DNA from: Planococcus circulans
Lineage (GTDB): Bacteria > Bacillota > Bacilli > Bacillales_A > Planococcaceae
DNA length: 64,000 nucleotides
NCBI RefSeq assembly: GCF_020023385.1
Contig: NZ_JAIQCL010000008.1
Span: 62,001-126,000, forward strand
Reading direction: 5' to 3'
Positions within the stretch are counted from its first letter, which is position 1, and every line of letters begins with the position of its first letter. The notes below the pieces were generated by a model. The model ran no database searches. It had not been told where the DNA came from and worked only from the letters and a program-made list of their open reading frames with translations. A program made the translations under genes and the position numbers. Of the stretch, positions 16,558 to 24,651 are shown piece after piece.

Positions 16558-16805
16558 AGAAAAGCGGAAGCGATCGTTAAGACCCGACAGGCATAAGGCG
16601 CGGTGGCGAAGCGGCGATTTTTTGCCGCATAGTCGACGTGACTTATGACCCCGAGGGGCTGATCGCTGAAGCTGGACCCCAAGAAAAGCGGAAGCGATCG
16701 TTAAGACCCGACAGGCATAAGGCGCGTTGGCGAAGCGGCGTTTTTTTGCCGCATAGTCGACGTGACTTATGACCCCGAGGGGCTGATCGCTGAAGCTGGA
16801 CACAC
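16558..16805 (+). repeat. two near-identical tandem family 1 units
   Basis: Units 16558-16681 and 16682-16805 have a 124-bp period and differ at only a few positions, so they are a recent tandem duplication. The other units in the array are far more diverged. Confidence 0.85.
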
Positions 16806-16868
16806 AGAAAAGCGGAAGCGCCTAAAAGAAGATGCTAACCTAAAAGCAGAAACTAACCCGAATCTCAA

Positions 16869-16919
16869 CCCCATGAAAAAAAGCTCACGCTTTCTCAGCG
16901 TGAGCTTTTTTTCATGGGG
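16869..16919 (-). terminator. terminator of the cupin gene
   Basis: AAGCTCACGC pairs with GCGTGAGCTT, extended by CCCCATGA/TCATGGGG. The cupin stop codon lies inside the base of the stem. The A and T tracts on both sides may allow bidirectional use. Confidence 0.85.
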
Positions 16920-17211
16920 TAATTTGAAGAACCAATAGATCACTTGGCTCGATTGCGGTCAGGCTGTGTTTTTCTTTTGGATCCATATGCAAAATGTTTT
17001 CAGGTGATACTTCCACCGTTTGCCCTTGTACATCAAATGAAACTTTCCCGCTCCGTACGATAATGATGACATCTGCCGCCGAGTCGTGTTCTGCAATCTT
17101 TTCGCCTGCCTGCAATTGTATATTAACGACTTTAGTATTGCCGAAACTTAAAGCTTTTTGGACATGCTTGTTTTTTTCTCCCAATGCATTTGGCGTTTCA
17201 ATCAATTCCAT
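16912..17211 (-). CDS. small cupin-domain protein
   Basis: A 99-residue single-domain cupin (beta-barrel). Segments EKIAEHDSAADVIIIVRSGKVSFDVQG and LHMDPKEKHSLTA correspond to cupin motifs 1 and 2, with His residues able to bind a metal. Such small cupins act as sensors, isomerases or quercetinase-like enzymes; no substrate can be assigned. A GAGGTGAT site precedes the ATG. It lies downstream of the carnitine operon on the same strand but beyond that operon's strong terminator, so it is likely separate. Confidence 0.75.
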   Translation of the reverse strand: MELIETPNALGEKNKHVQKALSFGNTKVVNIQLQAGEKIAEHDSAADVIIIVRSGKVSFDVQGQTVEVSPENILHMDPKEKHSLTAIEPSDLLVLQITP

Positions 17212-17269
17212 CAGATCACCTCATCCCTTTCCCAAACCATACACCCGGGGACTTCAAAAGAAAAGAAAA

Positions 17270-17307
17270 AGTACATTGCCCATTGTGTAAACAATGGGCA
17301 ATGTACT
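17270..17307 (-). terminator. terminator of the carnitine/betaine operon
   Basis: A perfect 16-bp stem (AGTACATTGCCCATTG and its complement) with a 6-nt loop is followed on the minus strand by TTTTTCTTTT. Confidence 0.95.
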
Positions 17308-17316
17308 CGATATTGA

Positions 17317-18189
17317 TTATTCGCCTGTCATTTCATCAACTTTATCCTGATTATTATCGATCCATTCCTGAGCAACTTCTTCAGGATCTCCACCTTCTTC
17401 AATCTTCACAATCATTTCTTCTACATCATCAATTGAAATACTCCAGTTGCTAAAAAATTCATAAGCTTTTGGCGCATTTTCTTTCAATTCAGTGTTTGTA
17501 ATCACCTCAACAGAAGAAGTTTCAAAGAACCCTTGTTCATTAGTCAATACTTTCAAATCAAACTTATTGAACATCGTATGAGGTCTCCAGCCATAAAAAA
17601 TAACCGGTTCTTCCTGGTCAATCATTTTCTGGGCTTGAGCAAGCATTCCGCCTTCTGAAGAACTTACTTGCGCCATATCAAATCCGTAAGCCTCAATGAT
17701 TTCGTCGCTTTCTATTGTAGCGCCTGCTCCTGCTTCAATGCCATAAAATTCATTATTGAATTCATCTTCGCGTCCTTCCAAATCTTCAAGAGAATTGATG
17801 TCTTCCATATATGTCGGTACTGTCCAGCCAGTTTCTGCTTCCGGATAGCTTACAGAAGTGCTTTCAATGTCGCCTTCGTATTTATCCAAGTAATTTTGGT
17901 GCATCGGTACCCAAGCATCCATAAATACGTCAAGATCTCCACGAGACAAGCCAGTATAAACACTTCCAGCATCTGCTTTGGTCTCGACTACTTCATAACC
18001 CATGTCCTGCAAAATTAACCCTGCAATTTTTGTAGGGGGTACAGTACTTGTCCATGGTGTCACGCCAAATGTGATCGTTTGCTGTTCAGCACCAGCAGTG
18101 CCTTCCTCTGTTTCTTCAGTATCAGAACCACAAGCCGCCAAAACAGCAACCATCAATGCAATTATTGAAAAGAATAAAAACTTTTTCAT
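17317..18189 (-). CDS. opuAC: quaternary-ammonium ABC transporter binding lipoprotein (OpuAC-like)
   Basis: A 290-residue glycine betaine/carnitine-binding lipoprotein. The signal peptide ends in LAAC (Cys20). The mature domain shows the OpuAC features TFGVTPWTSTVPP and DVFMDAWVPMHQNYLDKYEG, and EPVIFYGWRPHTMFNKFDL with the Trp residues that form the aromatic cage for trimethylammonium groups. It delivers substrate to the permease encoded 20 nt upstream. Last gene of a six-gene operon whose enzymes act on carnitine, so carnitine is the likely main ligand; glycine betaine is the alternative. Confidence 0.9.
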   Translation of the reverse strand: MKKFLFFSIIALMVAVLAACGSDTEETEEGTAGAEQQTITFGVTPWTSTVPPTKIAGLILQDMGYEVVETKADAGSVYTGLSRGDLDVFMDAWVPMHQNYLDKYEGDIESTSVSYPEAETGWTVPTYMEDINSLEDLEGREDEFNNEFYGIEAGAGATIESDEIIEAYGFDMAQVSSSEGGMLAQAQKMIDQEEPVIFYGWRPHTMFNKFDLKVLTNEQGFFETSSVEVITNTELKENAPKAYEFFSNWSISIDDVEEMIVKIEEGGDPEEVAQEWIDNNQDKVDEMTGE

Positions 18190-18209
18190 TTTTCATTTCC
18201 CCTTTTGTT

Positions 18210-19046
18210 TTATTTTTTATTGTTCCGAACCAGCCCTTGGGTAATTCGGTCCATGATAATAGCCAGTACAACGATTCCTAAACCGCCTGTTAGGCCAAGG
18301 CCAACATTTACCGTAGAAATCCCTTCTAATACTACAGAGCCCAAACCTGGCGCTCCAATCATCGATGCAATGACCGCCATCGACAGTGCAAGCATCATCG
18401 TCTGATTAATCCCTGCCATAATGGAGGGCAACGCTAAAGGCAACTGCACTTTATACAACAGCTGCCATTTGGTTGACCCAAAAGCTTTTGATGCTTCGAC
18501 CACATCCGCAGGCACTTGTTGGATCCCAAGTGTCGTCATACGAACAGCCGGCGGTGTTGCAAATACGAAAGTAGCAATGACGGCCGGAACGTTTCCAAGG
18601 CCAAATAAAAGAATAGCCGGTATCAAATAAACAAAACTTGGCAGTGTCTGCATAAAGTCCAAGATTGGCCGGACAAGAGTGGCCATCGTTTTATTGGTAG
18701 CCGCCAAGATGCCAAGCGGAATCCCGATAATTATAGAAATCAGCGTAGACACGATAACAATTGCCACGGTCTGCATCGCAGCTTCCCACAAATCGACAGA
18801 TCCCAGATAAAGGCTCCCTAATAGCGCAAACAGCGCCAGCCCTTTCCCCGAAAACTTCCAGGCAATGATGATTAAAATCAGCACCAGCAATACTGGAGGA
18901 GTGGCAATCATTAAGTCTGTCACCCCGTCTACAAAAGTTCGGAGGCCTTCACTTATACTGTCAAAAAATTCACCAGTGACGGGCAGGAGCCAATCGTCTA
19001 CAAAACGGTTCGTCCATTCTTCTAAAGGAAGTGTAAAATAATTCAT
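18210..19046 (-). CDS. opuAB: quaternary-ammonium ABC transporter permease (OpuAB-like)
   Basis: A 278-residue permease with six or so hydrophobic segments. The EAA loop is visible in VVEASKAFGSTKWQLLYKVQLPLALP. It has the extended N-terminal part (VDGVTDLMIATPPVLLVLI) typical of ProW/OpuAB proteins. It forms the channel of a betaine/carnitine importer. Its ATG overlaps the stop of the ATPase gene by 4 nt (ATGA). Confidence 0.92.
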   Translation of the reverse strand: MNYFTLPLEEWTNRFVDDWLLPVTGEFFDSISEGLRTFVDGVTDLMIATPPVLLVLILIIIAWKFSGKGLALFALLGSLYLGSVDLWEAAMQTVAIVIVSTLISIIIGIPLGILAATNKTMATLVRPILDFMQTLPSFVYLIPAILLFGLGNVPAVIATFVFATPPAVRMTTLGIQQVPADVVEASKAFGSTKWQLLYKVQLPLALPSIMAGINQTMMLALSMAVIASMIGAPGLGSVVLEGISTVNVGLGLTGGLGIVVLAIIMDRITQGLVRNNKK

Positions 19047-20236
19047 GGCGTAGTCACCTCTTTTTTCCCTAAAACTAAGCCGGAAAGTATGGAAACACGT
19101 GAGACGATTCCAAGCAACTTCCCATTTTCTACTACTGCAAGTGGATATTTCGCTTCTACAGCTACACTAAAAAGGTCATTTAAAGGGGTTTCTGGAGAAA
19201 TTTCATGAATATCTTCAATCAACACATTTTCGATTGGCAAGCTTGATTTATATGCACTAATAGCATTATCAATCGTCAGCAAGCCTTTGAAGTTATTGTC
19301 TTTGTCGACTACAAATATGCTTGAAGCGCCTACTTCTTCCATTTTCCGAACAGCTGCTAAAGCTCCGCTTTTATCTGCCATATGTACAGCGGGTTTCTTC
19401 ATGACATGTGAAGCCATCAGTACTTTTGAGCGGTCTACATCTTTGACGAAGTTTGAAACGTATTCATTCGCTGGATTTTCCAAGATTTCATCGGCTGTGC
19501 CCACTTGAACGATTTCACCGTTTTTCATTATGGCGATGCGGTCTCCAAGTTTCAGTGCTTCATCCAAGTCATGTGTGATGAACAAGATCGTTTTCCCTAA
19601 TTTGTTTTGCAGGTTCAACAGTTCATCCTGCATTTCTTTGCGAATCAATGGATCAAGTGCACTAAATGCTTCATCCATCAGAAGAATGTCCGAATCATTG
19701 GCCAACGCGCGTGCAAGACCTACACGCTGCTGCATTCCTCCGCTTAACTCCTTAGGGTAACTGTTTTCGTACCCGTGCAAGCCAACGTCCTCGATGGATT
19801 GCTGGGCACGTTTGTTGCGCTCCTCTTTTTTGACCCCTTGAATTTCGAGCCCGTAGGCAACATTCTGCAAAACAGTCCGGTGCGGAAATAATCCAAACTG
19901 CTGAAATACCATCCCCAACTTTTTCCGTCTCGTTTCAATCAATTCATTTTTTCCCATCTCGACAATGTTCTGGCCATCGATCAGCACTTCACCCGAAGTC
20001 GGCTCAATCAACCGGTTCACCAGGCGGATCAAAGTTGACTTCCCGCTTCCAGAAAGCCCCATAATAACGAAAAACTCCCCAGCTTCTACCGAAAAGGAGG
20101 CTTGGTTGACCCCTACTGTCATTCCAGTCTCCGCCAAGATATTTTCTTTTTGTTCGCCATCTATAAGCCTCTTCAATCCCTGTTGTGGATGAGACCCAAA
20201 AATTTTGGTTAAGTTATTCACTTCTATCTTTTTCAT
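19043..20236 (-). CDS. opuAA: quaternary-ammonium ABC transporter ATPase (OpuAA-like)
   Basis: A 397-residue ABC ATPase with Walker A GLSGSGKST, signature LSGGMQQRVG, Walker B LLMDEAFSALD and switch LFITHDLDEA. The C-terminal 120 residues form a tandem CBS pair, which in OpuA senses ionic strength or c-di-AMP. The start chosen is the ATG at 20236 (MKKIEVNN), 7 nt after GAGGAG; earlier in-frame starts overlap that site. Operon position between the thioesterase and the permease ties transport to carnitine breakdown. Confidence 0.92.
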   Translation of the reverse strand: MKKIEVNNLTKIFGSHPQQGLKRLIDGEQKENILAETGMTVGVNQASFSVEAGEFFVIMGLSGSGKSTLIRLVNRLIEPTSGEVLIDGQNIVEMGKNELIETRRKKLGMVFQQFGLFPHRTVLQNVAYGLEIQGVKKEERNKRAQQSIEDVGLHGYENSYPKELSGGMQQRVGLARALANDSDILLMDEAFSALDPLIRKEMQDELLNLQNKLGKTILFITHDLDEALKLGDRIAIMKNGEIVQVGTADEILENPANEYVSNFVKDVDRSKVLMASHVMKKPAVHMADKSGALAAVRKMEEVGASSIFVVDKDNNFKGLLTIDNAISAYKSSLPIENVLIEDIHEISPETPLNDLFSVAVEAKYPLAVVENGKLLGIVSRVSILSGLVLGKKEVTTP

Positions 20237-20270
20237 AGACATACTCCTCAATTTACTGCGCAGATGATCG

Positions 20271-20735
20271 TTAAAAGCCGATTCTTCTGCCTGCTTGTTT
20301 TGGCATCGGCAGCTTTTTATGCACTATGCTAAGCGCTTCTATTGTTTCAGCCACTTCTTGCGGAAAAGATGCTGGCTTGTTTTTGATTGTATCCATGCCC
20401 ATCCACATTTGTTCACTGGTTGCAACCAGCTCCCCAGCGGAATTCGTCATTGAAAGGAAGTTATGCAGTCTTTTGGCATCGCTATCCAGTAACCTGAATT
20501 CAATGGCCAGCCTTTCATGTTCATGTACTTCTTTCAAGTAGCATAGGTGAGTTTCGAGTGTGAAAATTGTGTAGTTGTAACGAGATCTGGCAGTTTCAGT
20601 AAGGCCTAGAGAATCGATAAAACTATCTGCTGCCTGACTGAATACTTTTGCGTAAGCCGCATCATTCATATGGCCGTTGTAATCAACCCATTCGTTGCCA
20701 ACCTGTACTTCATGTATAAAAGATGATTGAGCCAT
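20271..20735 (-). CDS. hotdog thioesterase, candidate betainyl-CoA thioesterase (CdhB-like)
   Basis: A 154-residue 4-hydroxybenzoyl-CoA-type thioesterase. VDYNGHMNDAAYAKVF near the N-terminus carries the catalytic Asp and the NGHMN signature. In Pseudomonas carnitine catabolism a thioesterase hydrolyses betainyl-CoA to glycine betaine and CoA. The same gene trio occurs here: 24 nt after carnitine dehydrogenase and following the BKACE gene. The specificity is inferred from the operon, not from the sequence. AAAGGAG lies 9 nt before the ATG. Confidence 0.82.
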   Translation of the reverse strand: MAQSSFIHEVQVGNEWVDYNGHMNDAAYAKVFSQAADSFIDSLGLTETARSRYNYTIFTLETHLCYLKEVHEHERLAIEFRLLDSDAKRLHNFLSMTNSAGELVATSEQMWMGMDTIKNKPASFPQEVAETIEALSIVHKKLPMPKQAGRRIGF

Positions 20736-20758
20736 TTTGCCAATCTCCTTTCAACTTT

Positions 20759-21739
20759 TTATTTTTTGACAAGCTTTTTTTCTGTTGCCGTAGTTTCGGG
20801 CCAATACGATTCCACCAAATCCAGTAGTTCGACCAAAAAGGCGTTGCGTTTTTCTTCCATTTCAGCGATTGTTGTATCTCCTGCATGCGTCTCACAGCCG
20901 GTAATTACTTTTTCTTTCAATTCATCCGTAAGTTCAGGTGCTTCCAATTTGGTCCACGGCAACTTCAATGTCGGCCCAAATTGTTCAAGCATGTGGCGCA
21001 TTCCTTTTTCTCCACCGGCAAGATGGAAGGTCAGAAACGGTCCCATCTGCGCCCAGCGAAGTCCAGCCCCGTAAATAATAGCCGCATCCACTTCTTCAGT
21101 TGTCGCAACCCCATCATTCACCAGATGCAATGCTTCGCGCCATAAAGCCTCCATCAATCGGTCAGCCAAATGGCCTTCGATTTCTTTTTGGATGACCAAC
21201 GGTTTCATTTCTACACTGGCATAAAAGCTCTTGGCACGTTGCATGACAGCTGCATCGGTTTGCTTGCCGGCAACCAGTTCAACCAGCGGCAAAATATACA
21301 CAGGATTAAAAGGGTGAGCTACAATCAATCGTTCAGGATGCTTGAGTCCTTCTTGCAACGTACTTGGCATAATGCCTGATGTACTCGACCCAATGATAGC
21401 TTTTGGTTTTGCATATGCATCGATGCTGACCAGTACAGATTTTTTTAACTCTTCCCGTTCCGGGACATTTTCTTGAATTAGATCCGCGTCGCTGACTGCC
21501 TCTTCGATGGTCGGCACAAATGTCAGACGGTTCTGGTCTGCTCCAACCGCCAATCCTATTTTCACTAAAGACGGCCATGCTTGATCAATCGCTTTTTGCG
21601 TCCGTTGCTCTGCCCCTTCTGCAGGATCGAATGCGATTACATCTAATCCTTGTGCCAGAAAACGGGCAATCCACCCATTTCCGATGACGCCAGTTCCAAT
21701 AACAGCAACTTTTTGAATTTGATCCGTTTTATTTTCCAT
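20759..21739 (-). CDS. L-carnitine dehydrogenase
   Basis: A 326-residue 3-hydroxyacyl-CoA-dehydrogenase-fold enzyme. The N-terminal NAD site is GTGVIGNGW. SSTSGIMPSTL and HPFNPVYILPLVELV contain the substrate and catalytic His region; these follow carnitine 3-dehydrogenases rather than fatty-acid enzymes. It oxidises L-carnitine to 3-dehydrocarnitine. The ATG at 21739 lies 11 nt inside the BKACE gene and has GGAGG 8 nt upstream. It is of single-domain length; some homologues in other bacteria carry a fused thioesterase, which here is the next gene. Confidence 0.9.
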   Translation of the reverse strand: MENKTDQIQKVAVIGTGVIGNGWIARFLAQGLDVIAFDPAEGAEQRTQKAIDQAWPSLVKIGLAVGADQNRLTFVPTIEEAVSDADLIQENVPEREELKKSVLVSIDAYAKPKAIIGSSTSGIMPSTLQEGLKHPERLIVAHPFNPVYILPLVELVAGKQTDAAVMQRAKSFYASVEMKPLVIQKEIEGHLADRLMEALWREALHLVNDGVATTEEVDAAIIYGAGLRWAQMGPFLTFHLAGGEKGMRHMLEQFGPTLKLPWTKLEAPELTDELKEKVITGCETHAGDTTIAEMEEKRNAFLVELLDLVESYWPETTATEKKLVKK

Positions 21740-22631
21740 TACTATTACCTCCGTAAGGATTATTCAGTTTAAAGTGGATACGTGCTTCTGCGGGAGTCAT
21801 CACTTCAATATTTGCTGCATGCAATTTTGACACCGCTTGGTCGACAAGCTGTTCATTGCGCGCAAAAATCCCTTTTCCTAAATAAAGGTTATCTTCAAGT
21901 CCGACACGGACGTTTCCACCATTTTGTGCAGCCATTTCAAGGATAGGCATTTGCATGCGGCCGATTCCAAAAGCTGACCACTGTGCATTTTCAGGAAGAC
22001 GGTTTTTCATATACAACATCGTTTCTTCATCTGCCTCCGCCCCCCATGGAATGCCTAGGCAAAATTGGAACATTGGATCGCCATCGATCAAACCTTCATC
22101 GATCAATTGCTTGGCAAATCGAAGATGTCCAGTATCGAAGCATTCCAGTTCTGGTTTTACGCCGCTTGCTTGTATCAGCCTGGCTTGTTCACGCAGCCAA
22201 TCTGTCGGGCTCATGTAAACCATGTCGCCAAAGTTCACACTGCCACAATCCAATGTGCACATTTCGGGGAGTAAGCTGCCAACCGGTTCATGCCGTTCTT
22301 TAGGCGTCTGCATATCTGTGCCTTCGCCGCCTGTAGAAGGATTTGAGAGATTTGGAATAAAATCTCCACCTCCTCCAGAGGTGATGTTGATGATTACATC
22401 CGTTTCGGATTCACGAATGCGCTCAATGATTTCACGGTAATGCTCAAGGCTGTGGCTAATGCCGCCCGTTTTAGGATCACGTGCATGAACATGGGCCACC
22501 GTTGCGCCAGCTTTTGCTGATTCTATTGCCGAGGCTGCGATTTCTTTTGGCGTCACAGGAACATGTTGATTTTTCGCTGTGGTGTCTCCCGCTCCGGTTA
22601 TTGCTGCTGTTAATAAAACTTTTTGTGTCAT
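21729..22631 (-). CDS. BKACE (3-keto acid cleavage) enzyme, dehydrocarnitine-type
   Basis: A 300-residue beta-keto acid cleavage enzyme (DUF849). The zinc-binding VAHVHARDP and the segments ITSGGGG and QFCLGIPWGAE are visible, as is RVGLEDNLYLG near the C-terminus. Family members condense a beta-keto acid with acetyl-CoA and cleave it to acetoacetate plus a new acyl-CoA. Next to carnitine dehydrogenase the expected reaction is 3-dehydrocarnitine + acetyl-CoA to betainyl-CoA + acetoacetate. The start is the ATG at 22631 with AGGAGAG upstream. It is the first gene of the operon. Confidence 0.9.
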   Translation of the reverse strand: MTQKVLLTAAITGAGDTTAKNQHVPVTPKEIAASAIESAKAGATVAHVHARDPKTGGISHSLEHYREIIERIRESETDVIINITSGGGGDFIPNLSNPSTGGEGTDMQTPKERHEPVGSLLPEMCTLDCGSVNFGDMVYMSPTDWLREQARLIQASGVKPELECFDTGHLRFAKQLIDEGLIDGDPMFQFCLGIPWGAEADEETMLYMKNRLPENAQWSAFGIGRMQMPILEMAAQNGGNVRVGLEDNLYLGKGIFARNEQLVDQAVSKLHAANIEVMTPAEARIHFKLNNPYGGNSNGK

Positions 22632-22720
22632 TTTATCTCTCCTATTAAATTTAGGCATATGTACTCATTCATGTTTTTTCTCAAATGCATATAATAATTG
22701 ATTGTTTTTTCGCACGTTTT

Positions 22721-22751
22721 AAACTGTACCATCCGGACGGTAATGTTTCAA
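22721..22751 (-). promoter_or_regulatory. promoter with TetR operator of the carnitine operon
   Basis: On the minus strand -35 TTGAAA (22746-22751), a 17-bp spacer and -10 TACAGT (22723-22728). The spacer holds a near-perfect palindrome, TACCATCCGGACGGTA on plus (22727-22742), extended by AAAC/GTTT at 22721-22748. The sequence recurs in the same position relative to the tetR promoter. Confidence 0.75.
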
Positions 22752-22841
22752 GGTCATTTCTCATATAAATTTGATGCAGACTGGATAATTTACTGATTTA
22801 TCCTATATCTCTCTAGGTTTTACTGCACTGTGAAAAAGCCT

Positions 22842-22877
22842 AAAAAAAAACCACATCATTTTTTAAATGACGTGATT
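22842..22877 (-). terminator. terminator of the tetR gene
   Basis: CACGTCATTT pairs with AAATGATGTG (one G-T pair) and is followed by nine T residues on the minus strand. Confidence 0.85.
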
Positions 22878-22882
22878 CCTCT

Positions 22883-23419
22883 TTACTCATCTATCCAATT
22901 CTTTAATTTCAAATAAACTTCTTCTTTCCTTTCTTCGCCCAAATGGTGAAGATCAAAAAGTTCGGACAACCAGATTCCATCTGTCGCTAAACGGATTATA
23001 GTCGCTTTCACCGGGTCAATACCGTCCTGCTCAATTTTAGTTTGCCATTCATTGTAAAGGGTCCTGATCGGATCCAACAAATCAGAATTTACCGCTTTGG
23101 CTGCTAATAGACCTGCATGCATTTCTTTATTTGGATAGGGATTATTGAAGGTTACATCTGCATAGGACTTAATCCATTTCCCTTTATCATTTGCTGATTC
23201 AGCAACCGAGGCGGCAATTTTATCCCGATAATTTTCAGCTAAATGATCTACCATCCCCTTGACCAAAGCTTCCTTGGAAGGAAAGTGGTAAAGTAGCCCG
23301 CCTTTGCTGACTCCTGCTTCAATCGCGGTTGCTTCTAAGGTTAAATTAAAAATGCCCCTCTCACTGACAATTTTTGATGCTGCATGAAGAATCTCGATTT
23401 TTCTGGTAGCTCTGGCCAT
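22883..23419 (-). CDS. TetR/AcrR-family repressor of the carnitine operon
   Basis: A 178-residue TetR-family regulator. The N-terminal helix-turn-helix spans about residues 24-45 (LEATAIEAGVSKGGLLYHFPSK). The C-terminal ligand domain, with WIKSYADVTF, is unassigned. It lies just upstream of, and codirectional with, the carnitine operon, and its promoter holds the same operator as the operon promoter. It therefore likely represses both and is released by carnitine or a CoA intermediate. The ligand is a guess. Confidence 0.88.
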   Translation of the reverse strand: MARATRKIEILHAASKIVSERGIFNLTLEATAIEAGVSKGGLLYHFPSKEALVKGMVDHLAENYRDKIAASVAESANDKGKWIKSYADVTFNNPYPNKEMHAGLLAAKAVNSDLLDPIRTLYNEWQTKIEQDGIDPVKATIIRLATDGIWLSELFDLHHLGEERKEEVYLKLKNWIDE

Positions 23420-23452
23420 ATAAATCTCCTTTTCAGAATGAATTTGATTTTC

Positions 23453-23481
23453 ACTATACTACCTGGACGGTTTTTTTTCAA
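23453..23481 (-). promoter_or_regulatory. tetR promoter with overlapping operator
   Basis: On the minus strand -35 TTGAAA (23476-23481), 17-bp spacer, -10 TATAGT (23453-23458). The spacer contains CCGTCCAGGTAG, aligning position by position with the operator in the carnitine operon promoter; 21 of 30 positions match over the aligned block. Confidence 0.75.
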
Positions 23482-23560
23482 ATTCTATTTAATGTTAGCA
23501 AGCTTTTGAAAAGGGTATTATTCAACTAACAATGTTTAATTAATAGAGGAGCGTGATGTT

Positions 23561-23977
23561 ATGTATAGATTCTTTATTCCATTGAGCTTGGTTTTACTGC
23601 TATCTGCCTGCGGGGAAACAGCGCCTGAGGTTACAGAAGAAAGCCAGACCGAAGTAACCGCTCCAGAAGGAGAACTGGATCCCACCGATCCTGAAGAAGC
23701 AGAAAATGCGGAATTTGTGAGCTTCGAAGAATTGGCTTCGGGAACTATTGAAGAAGGTACCGGAGTTTCTGTTCAAGGAACAGTGGAAGAATTGGCAGAT
23801 GACATCGCCTTTCCTTCATTTATTATGGTGACCGAGGAAAATCGGATCTATATTCGAAATATGGCGGAAACACCCGTTGAAGTAGGCGATACCATTACAG
23901 CGGACGGGATTTATGAAGGCAATGCCGAAGAGAATATGCCGATGGTTTCTGCTTCCACTATTGAAAAAGCAGAATAG
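23561..23977 (+). CDS. putative lipoprotein with an OB-fold-like domain
   Basis: A 138-residue lipoprotein: signal peptide with LSAC lipobox (Cys17), then a long acidic linker rich in Glu, Pro and Thr (about residues 20-50). A small beta-rich domain follows (GVSVQGTVEELAD to MVSASTIEKAE) that resembles an OB-fold of the tRNA_anti-like group. It would sit outside the membrane. No function is known. GAGGAG precedes the ATG. It is divergent from tetR and has no operon partner. Confidence 0.75.
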   Translation: MYRFFIPLSLVLLLSACGETAPEVTEESQTEVTAPEGELDPTDPEEAENAEFVSFEELASGTIEEGTGVSVQGTVEELADDIAFPSFIMVTEENRIYIRNMAETPVEVGDTITADGIYEGNAEENMPMVSASTIEKAE

Positions 23978-24004
23978 ACGCATGAAAAGCCCCTTCTATA
24001 AAAT

Positions 24005-24052
24005 GAACTGCACCTCCATTGGTAGATACCACTAACAATGGAGGTGCAGTTC
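24005..24052 (-). terminator. strong hairpin, terminator of the CBS gene
   Basis: A perfect 17-bp stem (GAACTGCACCTCCATTG and its complement) with a 14-nt loop. On the minus strand it is followed by ATTTTAT, a modest U-tract. The plus side has only A residues, so it mainly serves the minus gene. Confidence 0.75.
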
Positions 24053-24085
24053 AAAAAAAGAAAAGGACTTTTTTTCATTCTACTG

Positions 24086-24502
24086 CTAATCTAACTCAGA
24101 AATTTCAATTATGGTGGTTTCTGCATAATGATTCGATGAAACGTCTCTTATCGCTAAATCGCCTAAAGAAACAATGCCAACTACGCGATCATTTTCGACA
24201 ATGGGCAGCCGACGGATTTTATGGGCAGCCATCAGTTCAGCCGCTTCTTCAATTGTTAAGTCTACCGTTCCGGTAATGACTTCAGCAGATAGAATTTCAG
24301 CTATGGCGGCATCGCTCGGAATTTGCTCAGCTATGGCACGGATGACAATATCCCTGTCTGTAACGATGCCGACCAAGCGATCTTCCTCACAAATCGGGAT
24401 GGACCCTACATTTATTTCCCGCATTTTTGAGGCAACTTCTTGGAGCGTTGATTCAGGCATACACGTTTCGACATCAGTCGTCATGATCTCTTCGATTCTC
24501 AT
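24086..24502 (-). CDS. tandem CBS-domain protein
   Basis: A 138-residue protein made of two CBS domains (Bateman module): IMTTDVETCMPESTLQEVA to VTDRDIVIRAIA, and LSAEVITGTVDLTIEEA to IVSLGDLAIRDV. Such stand-alone modules bind adenosine nucleotides or c-di-AMP and regulate partner proteins. The ATG at 24502 with GAGGAGG 8 nt upstream is preferred over longer in-frame starts. No partner is evident next to it. Confidence 0.85.
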   Translation of the reverse strand: MRIEEIMTTDVETCMPESTLQEVASKMREINVGSIPICEEDRLVGIVTDRDIVIRAIAEQIPSDAAIAEILSAEVITGTVDLTIEEAAELMAAHKIRRLPIVENDRVVGIVSLGDLAIRDVSSNHYAETTIIEISELD

Positions 24503-24575
24503 CCATTCAGCCTCCTCAAATACTCTCATATACTTTACCTTAACCGTTTTGTCGATCAGCAAACGTCAATCAACA

Positions 24576-24620
24576 AAAGAAAGAAGGAATCAGTTCATTC
24601 GAACCGACTCCTTCTTTTCT
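24576..24620 (-). terminator. terminator of the amino-acid ABC operon
   Basis: On the minus strand AGAAGGAGTCGGTTCGAATGAACTGATTCCTTCT folds with its ends paired and is followed by TTCTTTTGTTG. Confidence 0.75.
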
Positions 24621-24651
24621 ATCTGGTATTTTCAACCTATTGAGGGATCGT

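Larger units (their letters stand above)
16184..16825 (+). repeat. array of 120-bp palindromic elements (family 1)
   Basis: Five units plus a truncated left end, occupying the whole gap between a hypothetical gene and the cupin gene. Each unit opens with AGAAAAGCGGAAGCG, has CGACAGGCATAAG on the left arm and CTTATGACCCCGAGGGGCT on the right arm, and closes with GCTGGAC. Arms pair, for example CATAAG/CTTATG and AGCCCC/GGGGCT. Core sizes are 120, 122, 124, 120 and 120 bp. The truncated left end is at 16806-16825. Other copies lie at 32354, 46588 and 57339. No ORF of note is present. Confidence 0.85.

Noticed and set aside
16184..16825. Repeat array considered as a CRISPR array
   Set aside because: Units are 120-124 bp palindromes in near-direct contact (about 4-nt gaps), not short repeats with unique spacers, and there are no cas genes.
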